A stretch of 64,000 nucleotides of DNA, from assembly GCA_006546595.1 (NCBI GenBank), contig VIAD01000017.1, positions 1 to 64,000 of the forward strand. Direction: 5' to 3'. The position numbers and the translations under genes were made by a program. This DNA comes from Moraxellaceae bacterium AER2_44_116. Lineage in GTDB: Bacteria > Pseudomonadota > Gammaproteobacteria > Pseudomonadales > Moraxellaceae. Below the pieces are notes generated by a model that saw only the letters and a program-made list of their open reading frames with translations, had not been told where the DNA came from and did no database searches. Shown piece after piece: positions 8,361 to 18,300 of the stretch. Positions within the stretch are counted from its first letter, which is position 1. The number at the start of each line of letters is the position of its first letter.

Positions 8361-8915
8361 TTAATTACTAATATTTAAAAACAAGGTTGGTGATAGTTGA
8401 GTAACAGAGCCTTGTACTGTTCCTTGCAAACTAATATCAGCTGTCTGACTACCCGTTTGATTTAGGGTCATACTTGAATTGCCTGTTTGCGTCACTGTTG
8501 CACTGTTAGAACCACCCGTTTGATTCAAATTTAAATTATTATAATCATTGGTTTGATTCAGAGTAGCGGCATTAGCATCACCCGTTTGCGTGACCACCAA
8601 AAAGTTACCATTGCCTTGTTGCGTAATGACAATATTATTATTAATGCCGTTTTGAAATGTGCCTGCGGCATTGTCAATGCCCGTTTGTGAGAGTGCAACA
8701 TTTGCATTGGTTGTACCTAGCTGATCGGTACGGGCAAAGTTATCGATACCAATTTGGGAAATCAAAATCTCGTCTTCTAAATTTTGCGAGGTTGTGGTAT
8801 TCGCGGTATCAAAATCAGTAGCGGCTTGTTCTATTGCGGCTTCGTCTAAAGGATCAGCCGCATGAGCTAAAGACATGAAGACAGAAATCACGATGGTTGT
8901 AAGATATTTTTTCAT
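8361..8915 (-). CDS. Curlin-repeat protein (CsgA/CsgB-like), last gene of the curli operon
   Basis: About 184 residues: a signal peptide (MKKYLTTIVISVFMSLAHAA) then a region of short repeats of the curlin type, spaced Gln/Gly/Asn as in SQIGIDNFA, SQTGIDNAA, TQQGNGNFL and TQTGDANAA. Such repeats stack into a beta-helix amyloid. Being small and regular it could be either the main fibre subunit or the nucleator; its position after csgG is unusual. The ATG at 8915 is chosen for the signal peptide and for GAGAAG 7 bases ahead; an upstream extension to 8969 is not signal-like. The 150-base gap to csgG contains a repeat element. Confidence 0.85.
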   Translation of the reverse strand: MKKYLTTIVISVFMSLAHAADPLDEAAIEQAATDFDTANTTTSQNLEDEILISQIGIDNFARTDQLGTTNANVALSQTGIDNAAGTFQNGINNNIVITQQGNGNFLVVTQTGDANAATLNQTNDYNNLNLNQTGGSNSATVTQTGNSSMTLNQTGSQTADISLQGTVQGSVTQLSPTLFLNISN

Positions 8916-8983
8916 ATAATGACTTCTCAATAAAATCAACATGATGGGTTTCGTGCCTCTACCATCCATCCTTAGCCTTACAT

Positions 8984-9033
8984 CAACTCCGCTCAGTCAG
9001 CTAAAAAATGCTCCCTGAGCAGAGTCGAAGGGT
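8984..9033. repeat. Dispersed palindromic repeat, family A copy 3
   Basis: AACTCCGCTCAG on the left and CTGAGCAGAGTCGAAGGG on the right; a more diverged copy. It lies inside the curli operon between csgG and the last curlin gene. Confidence 0.75.
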
Positions 9034-9069
9034 TAGATGAAGCAATTATCAATAGAACCCAACAAGCTT

Positions 9070-10101
9070 TTACTCAAAACCAAAAGGTTGACTACTTTCT
9101 ACAGGTGCAACAGGCTGTGATTTTTTCTTTTTTACCACTGCTGGCTTTAGCGCAGGTGCACCATTCTTAACAATGGTTTTTTGCTTATCAAAAGGAGCTT
9201 CTTCACTAAAGCCATTACTGGCTAATTGCTGTGGTTTGTTAGCCATTGGTTCGGTATGACGTAGGCGTTGTTGGCGATAACGCTCTAATACAGGGGCATG
9301 TAAATCTGCATCATTGGCTAATAACCAGCTTCGGCTATCAATACCTTCGGCGATCAAATTTACTACTGCCGCTTCTATTGCTTCTTGCACGGCTATTTGT
9401 ACAGGTTCGTTTAAGGTTGTACCGACCTCAGCTTCTAACAAGCTTTTATACGATATAAACTTATAAACACCTGATGTTAATTGCGTGGAATATACTGTTT
9501 TAGTCGTTGAAACACTGTGCAATATTTGTCCACTATTTATATCAATGGCGCGTAAATTAACGGTCACTTGGTCAGCACGGTATTGACCTGCACTTCCTAC
9601 ACCTAGGTATTTAACGCCGACACCACCCGTTTTAATATTGGAGTCATAGCCAATCACTGCACCTTCAATCAGTAATTTAGCCCCCATTAATGACGGCAAT
9701 TTAATGGGGTTTTTATTTTCACTTTCATTAGGTTGTTCAATAGCACGAACAATCTTGCGTTCGGTCAAAATGTTTTGCAGGTTCTCTCGTTCTACAGGAA
9801 TAAACCATTTAGAGTCGCGTAATGCTTTTAATAGAATCGCTGAACCGCCCTGCGTGACTGCCGTCGAAAAGTTACTGTCTGGGCTAGATTTATATTGCCC
9901 TGTTTGGTCTTTAAAACCATAGACGGCGGCCACAACTTTGCCGCGTGGTGCTGGCAAATTCAACATATCGGAAGTGAGATTGGTCATTGGAGTCAATTCA
10001 GCCGTGCCTAATGTACTCATCGGTTGGCTGTTAAACGTCGAACACGCCGACACACTCAAAACAGTCAGTAAAGACAAAAACAGGCTTCTATGGTGATACA
10101 T
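9070..10101 (-). CDS. csgG: CsgG, outer-membrane curli secretion channel
   Basis: A 343-residue lipoprotein (lipobox LSVSAC, Cys20) of the CsgG family, which forms the nonameric outer-membrane pore for curli subunits. Diagnostic stretches include VVAAVYGFKDQTGQYKSS, WFIPVERENLQNILTERKIV, GAKLLIEGAVIGYDSNIKTG and YRADQVTVNLRAIDI. It is about 65 residues longer than E. coli CsgG; the extra part is a C-terminal tail after residue 280 rich in Lys, Pro and Gln (with VVKKKKS), whose role is unknown. It lies downstream of csgE, csgF and a curlin gene on the same strand. The start ATG has GAGAG ahead. Confidence 0.95.
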   Translation of the reverse strand: MYHHRSLFLSLLTVLSVSACSTFNSQPMSTLGTAELTPMTNLTSDMLNLPAPRGKVVAAVYGFKDQTGQYKSSPDSNFSTAVTQGGSAILLKALRDSKWFIPVERENLQNILTERKIVRAIEQPNESENKNPIKLPSLMGAKLLIEGAVIGYDSNIKTGGVGVKYLGVGSAGQYRADQVTVNLRAIDINSGQILHSVSTTKTVYSTQLTSGVYKFISYKSLLEAEVGTTLNEPVQIAVQEAIEAAVVNLIAEGIDSRSWLLANDADLHAPVLERYRQQRLRHTEPMANKPQQLASNGFSEEAPFDKQKTIVKNGAPALKPAVVKKKKSQPVAPVESSQPFGFE

Positions 10102-10138
10102 AACAGACTCTCAAATAACAAAAATATAAAACGCAAGA

Positions 10139-10165
10139 ACCCCTTAACGCCGAAACGTAAGGGGT
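10139..10165 (-). terminator. Hairpin between the large curlin gene and csgG, possible attenuator
   Basis: CCCCTTA / TAAGGGG plus flanking pairs form a stem of about 9 bp with one bulge. Read leftward it is followed only by TTCTTG, not a real T run, so it may stop some transcripts or stabilise the upstream curlin message rather than end the operon. Confidence 0.5.
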
Positions 10166-10192
10166 AACTAATGTCAGCTTAAGAAACTGAAA

Positions 10193-11134
10193 TTAGAAGG
10201 GTTGGTACTGATTAATCGTAGCAACGTTACCATCACCTGATTGATACACAGTAGCTAGGTCATTCACCGCAACTTGAACCACTGTTGCCGTGTTAGTAGA
10301 ACCTGAGTATTGAGCTACATAAGCATCGTTACCGCTGTCTGCTTGAATAATCGCGGCGAATTGTCCTTCACCCGATTGAAGAATTTGGGCAATGTTGTCT
10401 GAACCCAATTGAATGATCAACGCTGTATCGTCAGCACCACCGTCGTTTTGCGCGCCGCCTAATACAGCACCACCACGCTCAACGACTTCAGAACCTTGGG
10501 AAATAGCGGCCATATTGCCAACGTTAGCTGCGGTATCCGCAATGTTTGCCAAGAAAATAGCACTCGGTACGCCCGCTGCGATCAAGTCATTAGTACCATC
10601 ACTTAAACCACCACCATCGCTCAAACCCACATCAAGTGCCAATGTTGCGTTTGATTGAATTAAGTCATTAGCAAATAAAGTATTTGCTGTTGCAAACACA
10701 GCCGCATCATCAACAGATGTTTGTACAATCATGGCTTTAGAAGCATCTGTTGTATCTTGTTTAACATACGCAAAGTTAGAGACAAGAGCGGTTAATGGAG
10801 CATAAACAACTGGACCTGCATCTACCCAAGATGGCAAAGCCAAGTCAATTGCTGTACCAAGCACACTAATGGCTGTCGGTGCTGTTGGGTCAACTAAACC
10901 GACATCACTCGCTGCTCCTTGATAAACAACAGCATTAAAAATAACGCCATCGCTCGTTGTTGCATCTTGAATGATTTGACCGTAGTTAGTGTTACCATCA
11001 GCATACACTTGCTCAACGGTTGCCGTGCTTGTTGCAGGGTCGTTGATTTGTGAAATAACAGCTTCGTTTTCTGCGAAAACGACACCACTTGTCATTGCCA
11101 TTACGGCAACGGCTAAAACGTGCTTCTTAAACAT
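10193..11134 (-). CDS. Large curlin-repeat protein (CsgA/CsgB-like)
   Basis: A 313-residue protein with a signal peptide (MFKKHVLAVAVMAMTSGVVFA). Curlin-like repeats occur at both ends: ISQINDPATSTATVEQ near residue 27 and, near the C-terminus, IIQLGSDNIAQILQSGEGQF, AQYSGSTNTATVVQ and VYQSGDGNVATINQYQPF. The middle (about 75-225) is acidic, Ala/Val-rich and irregular. Typical CsgA is about 150 residues, so this is twice the usual size. Its place between csgF and csgG marks it as a curli subunit. The start ATG has AGGAAAAC ahead. Confidence 0.85.
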   Translation of the reverse strand: MFKKHVLAVAVMAMTSGVVFAENEAVISQINDPATSTATVEQVYADGNTNYGQIIQDATTSDGVIFNAVVYQGAASDVGLVDPTAPTAISVLGTAIDLALPSWVDAGPVVYAPLTALVSNFAYVKQDTTDASKAMIVQTSVDDAAVFATANTLFANDLIQSNATLALDVGLSDGGGLSDGTNDLIAAGVPSAIFLANIADTAANVGNMAAISQGSEVVERGGAVLGGAQNDGGADDTALIIQLGSDNIAQILQSGEGQFAAIIQADSGNDAYVAQYSGSTNTATVVQVAVNDLATVYQSGDGNVATINQYQPF

Positions 11135-11169
11135 GAGAGTTTTCCTCTAGGTCTTGGTTGGGTACATCT

Positions 11170-11610
11170 TTACTGGGTGGACAAACTATTATTTTCTGCA
11201 TTTTGGTCAAATTCAAAACTTTGTGTTTGACCTGTTGCCTTCGCGGTGGTGGTAATATTCAGAAGACCACTACCAATATCGGTAATTTTGATAATAAAAT
11301 CCGTTGTTTCAGTCGTCCCTTCCTCTATTTTGCCCGTGCCATTGACGACACTAGAAATAATATTGGACGATAAACGATTAATAAGTGCTGTCTGCAAACG
11401 CTTATTAAAGGTATCTAAGGCCGTCACAGGTGTTTTTGCAACTACAGGGGCTTTATGTTGATCTTGTACTTGCGCTTCATTTAACAACACTGAGCCATAA
11501 CCCGGATTGCCACCAAACGAAGGATTCATGGGGTAATAAACTAACGGTCCTGCACTGGCAAAAACTGGCAACATCAGTATTACGCTACATAGCACTTTTT
11601 GTTTCATCAT
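11170..11610 (-). CDS. csgF: CsgF, curli assembly factor
   Basis: A 146-residue periplasmic/outer-membrane protein. After a signal peptide (ending near FASA) it has YYPMNPSFGGNPGYGSVLLN, the hallmark CsgF N-terminus that plugs the CsgG pore, then EAQVQDQHKAP and LDTFNKRLQTALINRLSS. CsgF couples secretion with nucleation of the fibre on the cell surface. It lies 22 bases after csgE and 35 bases before the large curlin gene. Two adjacent ATGs (11610, 11607) are possible. Confidence 0.93.
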   Translation of the reverse strand: MMKQKVLCSVILMLPVFASAGPLVYYPMNPSFGGNPGYGSVLLNEAQVQDQHKAPVVAKTPVTALDTFNKRLQTALINRLSSNIISSVVNGTGKIEEGTTETTDFIIKITDIGSGLLNITTTAKATGQTQSFEFDQNAENNSLSTQ

Positions 11611-11632
11611 CGTTCGTTACTCGGTTTTATAA

Positions 11633-12025
11633 CTAATTCAACTTAATTTCGTCTTTAGCCAAATCAGGGTTAACAAAAATCTCTTCCACATCCGCACTCA
11701 CCACTTTGTCATAAACAGAAGCGGGTGCTATTTGCCCTGCTTTTTGTGCGCGATTAGCATTGAAATGAATGAACTGCTGATAGACAACTTGGTCAGCATA
11801 TTTCACAATCATTTGGCTACCATTACGGGCTGATGGCCGTTCTGTAATCACTAACGAGTAAATACTGTCGGTATCTAATGTCAGCCACGTATCTACAAAT
11901 GCTTTATAAAAAGCCTGACCTGCAAAAGTACGGGTTTGATTTAACAATAGACCACGAAGCTCGACTTCCGCCGAGACAGGCATAGTTGTGATTAAACCTA
12001 GTAACAGTGCCAGCATCACTTTCAA
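11633..12025 (-). CDS. csgE: CsgE, periplasmic curli secretion specificity factor
   Basis: A 130-residue protein with a signal peptide (MKVMLALLLGLITTMPVSA) and the CsgE core: LLLNQTRTFAGQAFYKAFVD and ITERPSARNGSQMIVKYADQ, ending with FVNPDLAKDEIKLN. CsgE caps CsgG on the periplasmic side and targets subunits to it. The start appears to be TTG at 12025, since AGGA lies 8 bases ahead; the ATG at 12016 would leave too long a gap. It is the first gene of the curli operon. Confidence 0.92.
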   Translation of the reverse strand: MKVMLALLLGLITTMPVSAEVELRGLLLNQTRTFAGQAFYKAFVDTWLTLDTDSIYSLVITERPSARNGSQMIVKYADQVVYQQFIHFNANRAQKAGQIAPASVYDKVVSADVEEIFVNPDLAKDEIKLN

Positions 12026-12370
12026 CGTGTCGTTCCTCAGCTGACCTAGTTTTACTGTAAAAGTAGCTTATTTGGTTTCACTCTACGTGTGATAAGCGCA
12101 TTTAAGTTAGGACGTATTTTGGCGAGCTTTCATTGCATATTCATGGCAGATTCATGAAATAAATGAAGTAATAAACAGGTGGTTTTATAGGCAGTTAATT
12201 AGATAGGAATAATAAAAAATAGTGATATTTTTCAATAAGATGAAATAGTATTAGCCCGTGTTTAACACGGGTATAGGCTGGTGTTTTGGCGTAGGTTTAT
12301 CCCGCAATCCTTGCGGGCTACAACACTTTGTTTTTTTGTGACTGTGTGAAATCTTAAAACCATCGCTTTA
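12026..12370. other. Gap between the giant TpsA gene and csgE with two hairpins
   Basis: No gene in these 345 bases. Two 7-bp hairpins are present: CCCGTGT / ACACGGG (12255-12271) and CCCGCAA / TTGCGGG (12301-12317), the latter with the TAGCCCGCAA form seen in many REP elements. Neither is followed by a T run on the left. The AT-rich half nearest csgE must contain the curli promoter, but I see no consensus boxes. Confidence 0.5.
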
Positions 12371-15300
12371 TTAAAGCTTTTTCGATTTACAGTCTTTATT
12401 GTCTCCGCAGTCACTTTCTTCATCGCCGCCAATGTATTCAAACAAGAAGTCAGACGCTAGGGCTTCACGTTTCTTTTGACCGCCATTCGCCAATGCGGCG
12501 GATTGCGTTGCGGCAGATGATACCGAGTTGGCGGCGGCCATTGCGCCTGAATCAACACCGACACTAGGTACACCTGTTGCTTCCCCTTGTACTTGAATGT
12601 TATCGGCATTGGCTACGGTAAACGCAGCAATGTTTAAACTGCCAGCCACACGAATACCCGCTTCACCCGCATCAACCGTACCACGCGGGGCAATCAAGTT
12701 TGCCGAACCTGCGGGCGAGCCAACTTTGGTTTGTAATACGGCAATACCCGCACCACTGACTTGGGACTTGGCATCAATTTGACAGAAATGGTCGGGGTCA
12801 CACAGGAACTCTGGGGGTGGCACTTCGGTACTGGTTTTTGCGCCCTTACCTGCGTTGACATCACCATTGGAACTCCAAATCAAGATATCGCCACCTTGTT
12901 CGGTAAAAATACGGCTTTGCGCTAACAAAATACTGTCATCACTAAACAAGCCAATTTTGCCTGCTTCTAGCGTTAAAATACCTTGATTGTTTGGCCCTAC
13001 ACCCGATGAGCTTTCGGATTTAGCCACTTGTGGCGGAGCTGATGTACTTCCGACTAAGACTTTACCACCCGGTCCAATGATAGAAACATCACCACCTTTT
13101 TGTGTTTGCACGGTTGAACCACGCATATCAAATGTACCTGTTTTTTGCAGTACATCTGCACCATTTTGGCCACCGCTGGAACTATTCGCTGTATAGCCTA
13201 AAGACGCTGGGAACAAGGTATTGATTGCTTGATAGCCACGCGCATATTGACCTTTGAAGGGACTATTTTTATTGTTGTAATCGTTACCGACTTGATTCAA
13301 CACATCTAAAAACACCTTACCAACAAAGGACTGACGCTGACTTGACGCTAAGTTCTTAAACGCACTCCATGCCGTTGCCGCATATTTACCTTGTTCAGTT
13401 GCGGACAGCACCGACCATGTTTTCGCCGCTTGCTGTAACGCCGCTTGATCTGACTGCCCTGCCCGATTCAGTACGTCCTGTTGATATTGACCGACAAATG
13501 CTACTAACTGTTGATTGTAATTAGGCGTACCTAATTTATCGGCGGCATTGGTTGGATCATGAGCTATTGCGGGATTGAGATAAATCTCAGCAAACTCATC
13601 GGTGGCTATTTGTATCGTGGGTAAGGTATCGCGCTCTACCGTGGCGACATAATTTTTCATCGCAGGAGCCAAACCGAAATTCACCGAAATATTTGCGCCT
13701 TCACGAGATAAATAATAATTATTTAAGCCACCAACCGTGCGAATACCAGGGTAAGCCTTACTGCCTTTAGGTAAATAACCCTGAGCCAGTGCTTCGTTAG
13801 CGGAAGTTAACGGCCCTAGATTGCGACCAGCTTGGACATTGAGCGTACCAATACCGCCTAATTCAATAAATGGCACACTTTGATTGGGCACTAACGGCGG
13901 ATTGTATAAATCACGTCCTGCTTGAATGTTGGTGATGTCAGAGGCATATAGATTTTGCCCCGAGAAGGCCAAATTAACGATATCTAATCCTGCACGAATG
14001 TCGGCTACTTTGTCGGCAGCAACTATAATTGCGCCATTATAGTTACGGTTGTCACTGCCGTTAATCAAGCTACCATTGACACTGTAGATACGCATCGGCT
14101 CACTATCATTCAAGTGCAAAGGAATAGGTGAATGCAAATCAAAGGCCGAGTTCAGACCACCAATAAAGCTTGAGCGCAACTCTTTACCACTCAAAATAGG
14201 GTTGAATACTGAAGGCAACAGGCTTGGTGAAGCATCAATCAAACCCATATAACTGTTGTTAATATCGGGATTGACAAGGGTGATGTCACTATCCGCTAAT
14301 AAACTTAATTGGCCATTGCTAGACGGATACAACTCGGCATTATTGCGAATGGTAATTGTGCCATTTAAGGCTTCCATATTGACGTGTGCAGGCAAAACAA
14401 AGTTGTACGCACTGGCTAAGACTGTGCCATCATCCTCAGATGCTGGGTTAAAGCCATAGTTAGCCCCCGGTGTTACACGTTCGCCGCCTAAAACAATGGC
14501 ACTGGTTAACGACTGCAAACTCACCGATGAGCTACTGCTATAGGAATTACTATCAAAGCCTTTAAATAACCATGAGGGATTATAAATTCCACCAATTTCT
14601 AGTACACCACCTGCAACCACATTTAGCTGGCCATCTTGCACGGCTAATAACGTCTGTGCGAGAGCATCGCTACGGATGATGTTGTCATTAACGCGGATAT
14701 TGCCTTGGCCATTCGCGACAAAATAACTGCCGCCAAACAGGTTGCGTCCGACGTTAAGCGCCAAATCACCGCCACCAAATACCGCTAACTCTTGCTGACC
14801 TTGGCTATCAGGCACTAAACGCCAAGTCACAGGTAAAGATACCGCTAAGCCTTTAACATCTTGCCCTGCTTGCACGGCAATATCGCCACCTGCACTCATG
14901 ACACCTTGACCAAACATCCCAAAATTAAGGCTCGAACTGGAGTGCGGATTACAGCCACTCACCGTCACCAGACAAGGGTTTTGCATCCAAGTCCACCAGA
15001 ATTGACTCAGGTCTGTACCTTTGTTGCCTGTGAGTTTACCTGTGCTATCAACAACTTTTTCAATGCCAATGATGTCACGACCTGCATTCAGGCTAATATT
15101 GCCTGCGGCTTCGGGATTAACTTGCCCACTGTTAATAAATAACGGTAAGCCGTCTTTAGCAATCACTAATTCAACATTACCCGATGGCGTATTAAGAGCT
15201 GGGCGACCTGCGCTGTAAATCACCGCTGGGGCTAAGTCATCCAACATAGCTATGTCTTGGCCTGCTTGCATATTGATGCTGCCTGTCCCTGTCCGCACCA

Positions 15301-18300
15301 TCGTCGGTGTAGCTAAGGCTTTTAGCGTGGCTGTTGTCACCACAGGCGGGTCTTCTTCTGCCGCCAAACTATGCGTAGCAATAACTTTAATACTTAACGA
15401 GCCTGTCGCAAAATCTTTCATGCCACTCAACGTGCGTGTTACGGGATCAAACGTCAGCCAAGTAGGCAAAGGCTGACCATTGGCGAGTTGAGCGGCGTAA
15501 CTGACACTGTCATTTTCGTTACGCGGACGCTCTAAGGGAGCTTGGTATAGCCAAAAGACATCACTGGTTTGTAGCGTTTTATTAAAGCGGATACTGCCTT
15601 TTTCTGCCTGTAAATCAATCGAGGAAGAATCCCCCCCTGCCAGACTGGCAATTAATAATTCTGTACCTGTTGGCGATAGACGATTACCGTTAATTAACAA
15701 GTTAGTATTAAAGCTAAACGGATTATTGTTTTGCACAAAGCCATCACTGAGGCTGGCATTGATATTGATGTTATTAGCCGCTTTGAGCGTTAAGATCGGC
15801 GCAACACCTGTCTGACTGCGATACAGGGGTTTTAAGCTACTATCAACAGCAGCTAAGTTCCAATTGCTGGCAAGGGTGACATCCCCATTGTTAATACCGA
15901 CGTTGCTATTGACTAGCTCAATGCCTGCGCGAGCCTTGAGATTGTTGATGCCTGTAAACTGAGCTGCAAAACCGATATCTGACTGCTGCACAAACTGCGC
16001 TAAAGTCTTGCCATAAAATTCGCTATGGTTGCTATTTGAAGCGGCTGTTAGCTTTTTACCGTCACTGCCATAGATACCGAGTGGGTCAATAATGCCATCA
16101 AAATGTTGATTGCCTGTACTGCTGTCATTGGTATTCCATGTCGCAAAGCCTTCAATAGCCACTTCACGCGCACCGATAAAACTATTGGCATTAGCCACAT
16201 CTATATTTAAGCCGCCTTCATGCAAGATTGGCGCACGCAGATGGACTGTGCCATTGGCTAACCCCCCTGCACTACCACCATGAACATCTATGACCGCACT
16301 ATTATTGAGACTGATTTTACCGCTGTTATTGGCATTGATATTTTGGTAGCCATAGTTGCTATTAACCGACCCATCACCAGTGCCTTGAGTGGCTATGGTG
16401 ATATTGCCACCGCGTTGATCGGTCGTACTGGCTGTTGCCAATAAGCTGCCATTAATAACAACACTGCTACTCCCTGTTAAGCGAATGTCACCGCCTTTTT
16501 GACCTGACGCGTTGACTGTGCCGTCGATAATGATATTACCGTTATTGCTATCGTTTTGGCCTGCTCCACCTTTGGCCACTAAACTGATTTCTTGTGCTTG
16601 CAGTGTTTTGCCAGTGCCTAGTTGTAAATTACCTTGTTGCGTTGTGACGGCCACTTTGCCATTGACTTTACCTGCAGCTAAGACATCAGCAAGTGCATTT
16701 AAATCAACTGCTTGTGTGCTTATTAGGGTAAAACTGCCACCTTGTTGGCCAGTTTTGGCACTGCCATTGAGTTGGCCTTGCAAGTTCAACGCACCATTGG
16801 CAACCAATTTTAATGTGCCTGCGTCACCACCCTTATTAGCGGCGGCAAAGTTGAGACTAGCCGTTGGTGCAACATTCAATGCACCCGTACTTTCAAGCGT
16901 GATGTTGCCCGCAGGCGCATAACGCTCAACATCAAAGAATGACTTAGTGATGCCATTGACATCAACAATGGCTTGACTGCCAAGATTTAAGCCACCATTG
17001 CCTGCCACTAACTGTACTGCTCCTGCGTTCGCGGTAATTTGTGAATCTACATTAATGCTTGTGGCATTAATGGATAATTTTCCGCCTGTCCCTGTTCGTA
17101 CCTTGGCAACACCTGCGCCAACTTTATCTATCGTCACTTCGCCTGTTGTACGCAAACTGATATTGGTTGCGGTTTCGGCTGATAGGATAGGTGTATGGAA
17201 ATGAATATCCGCCTTTCCTGCCGTCAAAGAGCCTGTGTCTTTGCCCACAATGCCGCGATCAGCAATTACATCTAAGGTGCTAAAACCACTGAGGATCACA
17301 TCACCAAAACCGAGCCCTAATTCGCCAACACGAAGATTTAATTTGCCTGTCCCTCTCAGAGACGCGTCACCCGAAGTTTCGAGTTCGTTGGCTAGTATTA
17401 ACTGGTCGGTGCGAATGGTGACTTCGCCGCCATCACTGCGGATACTGCCGCTACTCAAGGTCAGCTTTTTGCCAACTTGTAAGTCTAAATCACCGACAAA
17501 ACGAATCGTTCCACGACTACGCAAAGCCACATCATCAATAGCGGCGAGTTGCGCTAATAACGACTGACCCGCCACTAAACCATCAGGAATATCAATCGTA
17601 GACAAGTTATTGGTAAAGGTAATATCTGCACTGTTGGCATCAAAACTTTTGGCTTTAATTTGTACGGTTGGCGCAACCACCATATTGCCGACGGTATCCA
17701 ACGTGACCGCACCATCCGCCAACAATTTGACGTTGTTATCTATGCGTAAAACACCTGTAGGCGTATCACCGTTACTATCGCCATCAATACCAGAGACATT
17801 AATCCGTTGAATAGCAACGGCTTTACCACTGCTCAAACGTAATAATGCACCATCACCTGTAATACCTTCAAACTCATTACCGTTATCATCAAAATCGGAT
17901 AACAAACCGACTTGAATGGCTTGCGTACGAACGCGCTCTTGGCCGCCTGTCGCTTGCAACACGGTATTTGATTTGACGGTGACTGAGCCTATTTGCAATT
18001 CGGGTTCTGGCGCATCTTCATTGACAGGTACAGGTAAATAACTGCGTGCCAAGGCGATAATTTCAGGCGCATGAACGCCCACACGCGGCGCGTCAATCAC
18101 CACATCTGTCGCTGTGGCTTGTAAGATATCCGCGTCTTTACCGCCATGACTAATACCACCCAGCACTAAACGACTCGCGCCTAAGTCATTCAATTGTTTG
18201 CTATCCACTTTCAGATAACCCGCTAGAGCAGGAATATCACTATCGGCAATTTGCAATTTTGGCGCAGTAATATTGATATCTGCACCTAAGCCACCCGCCA

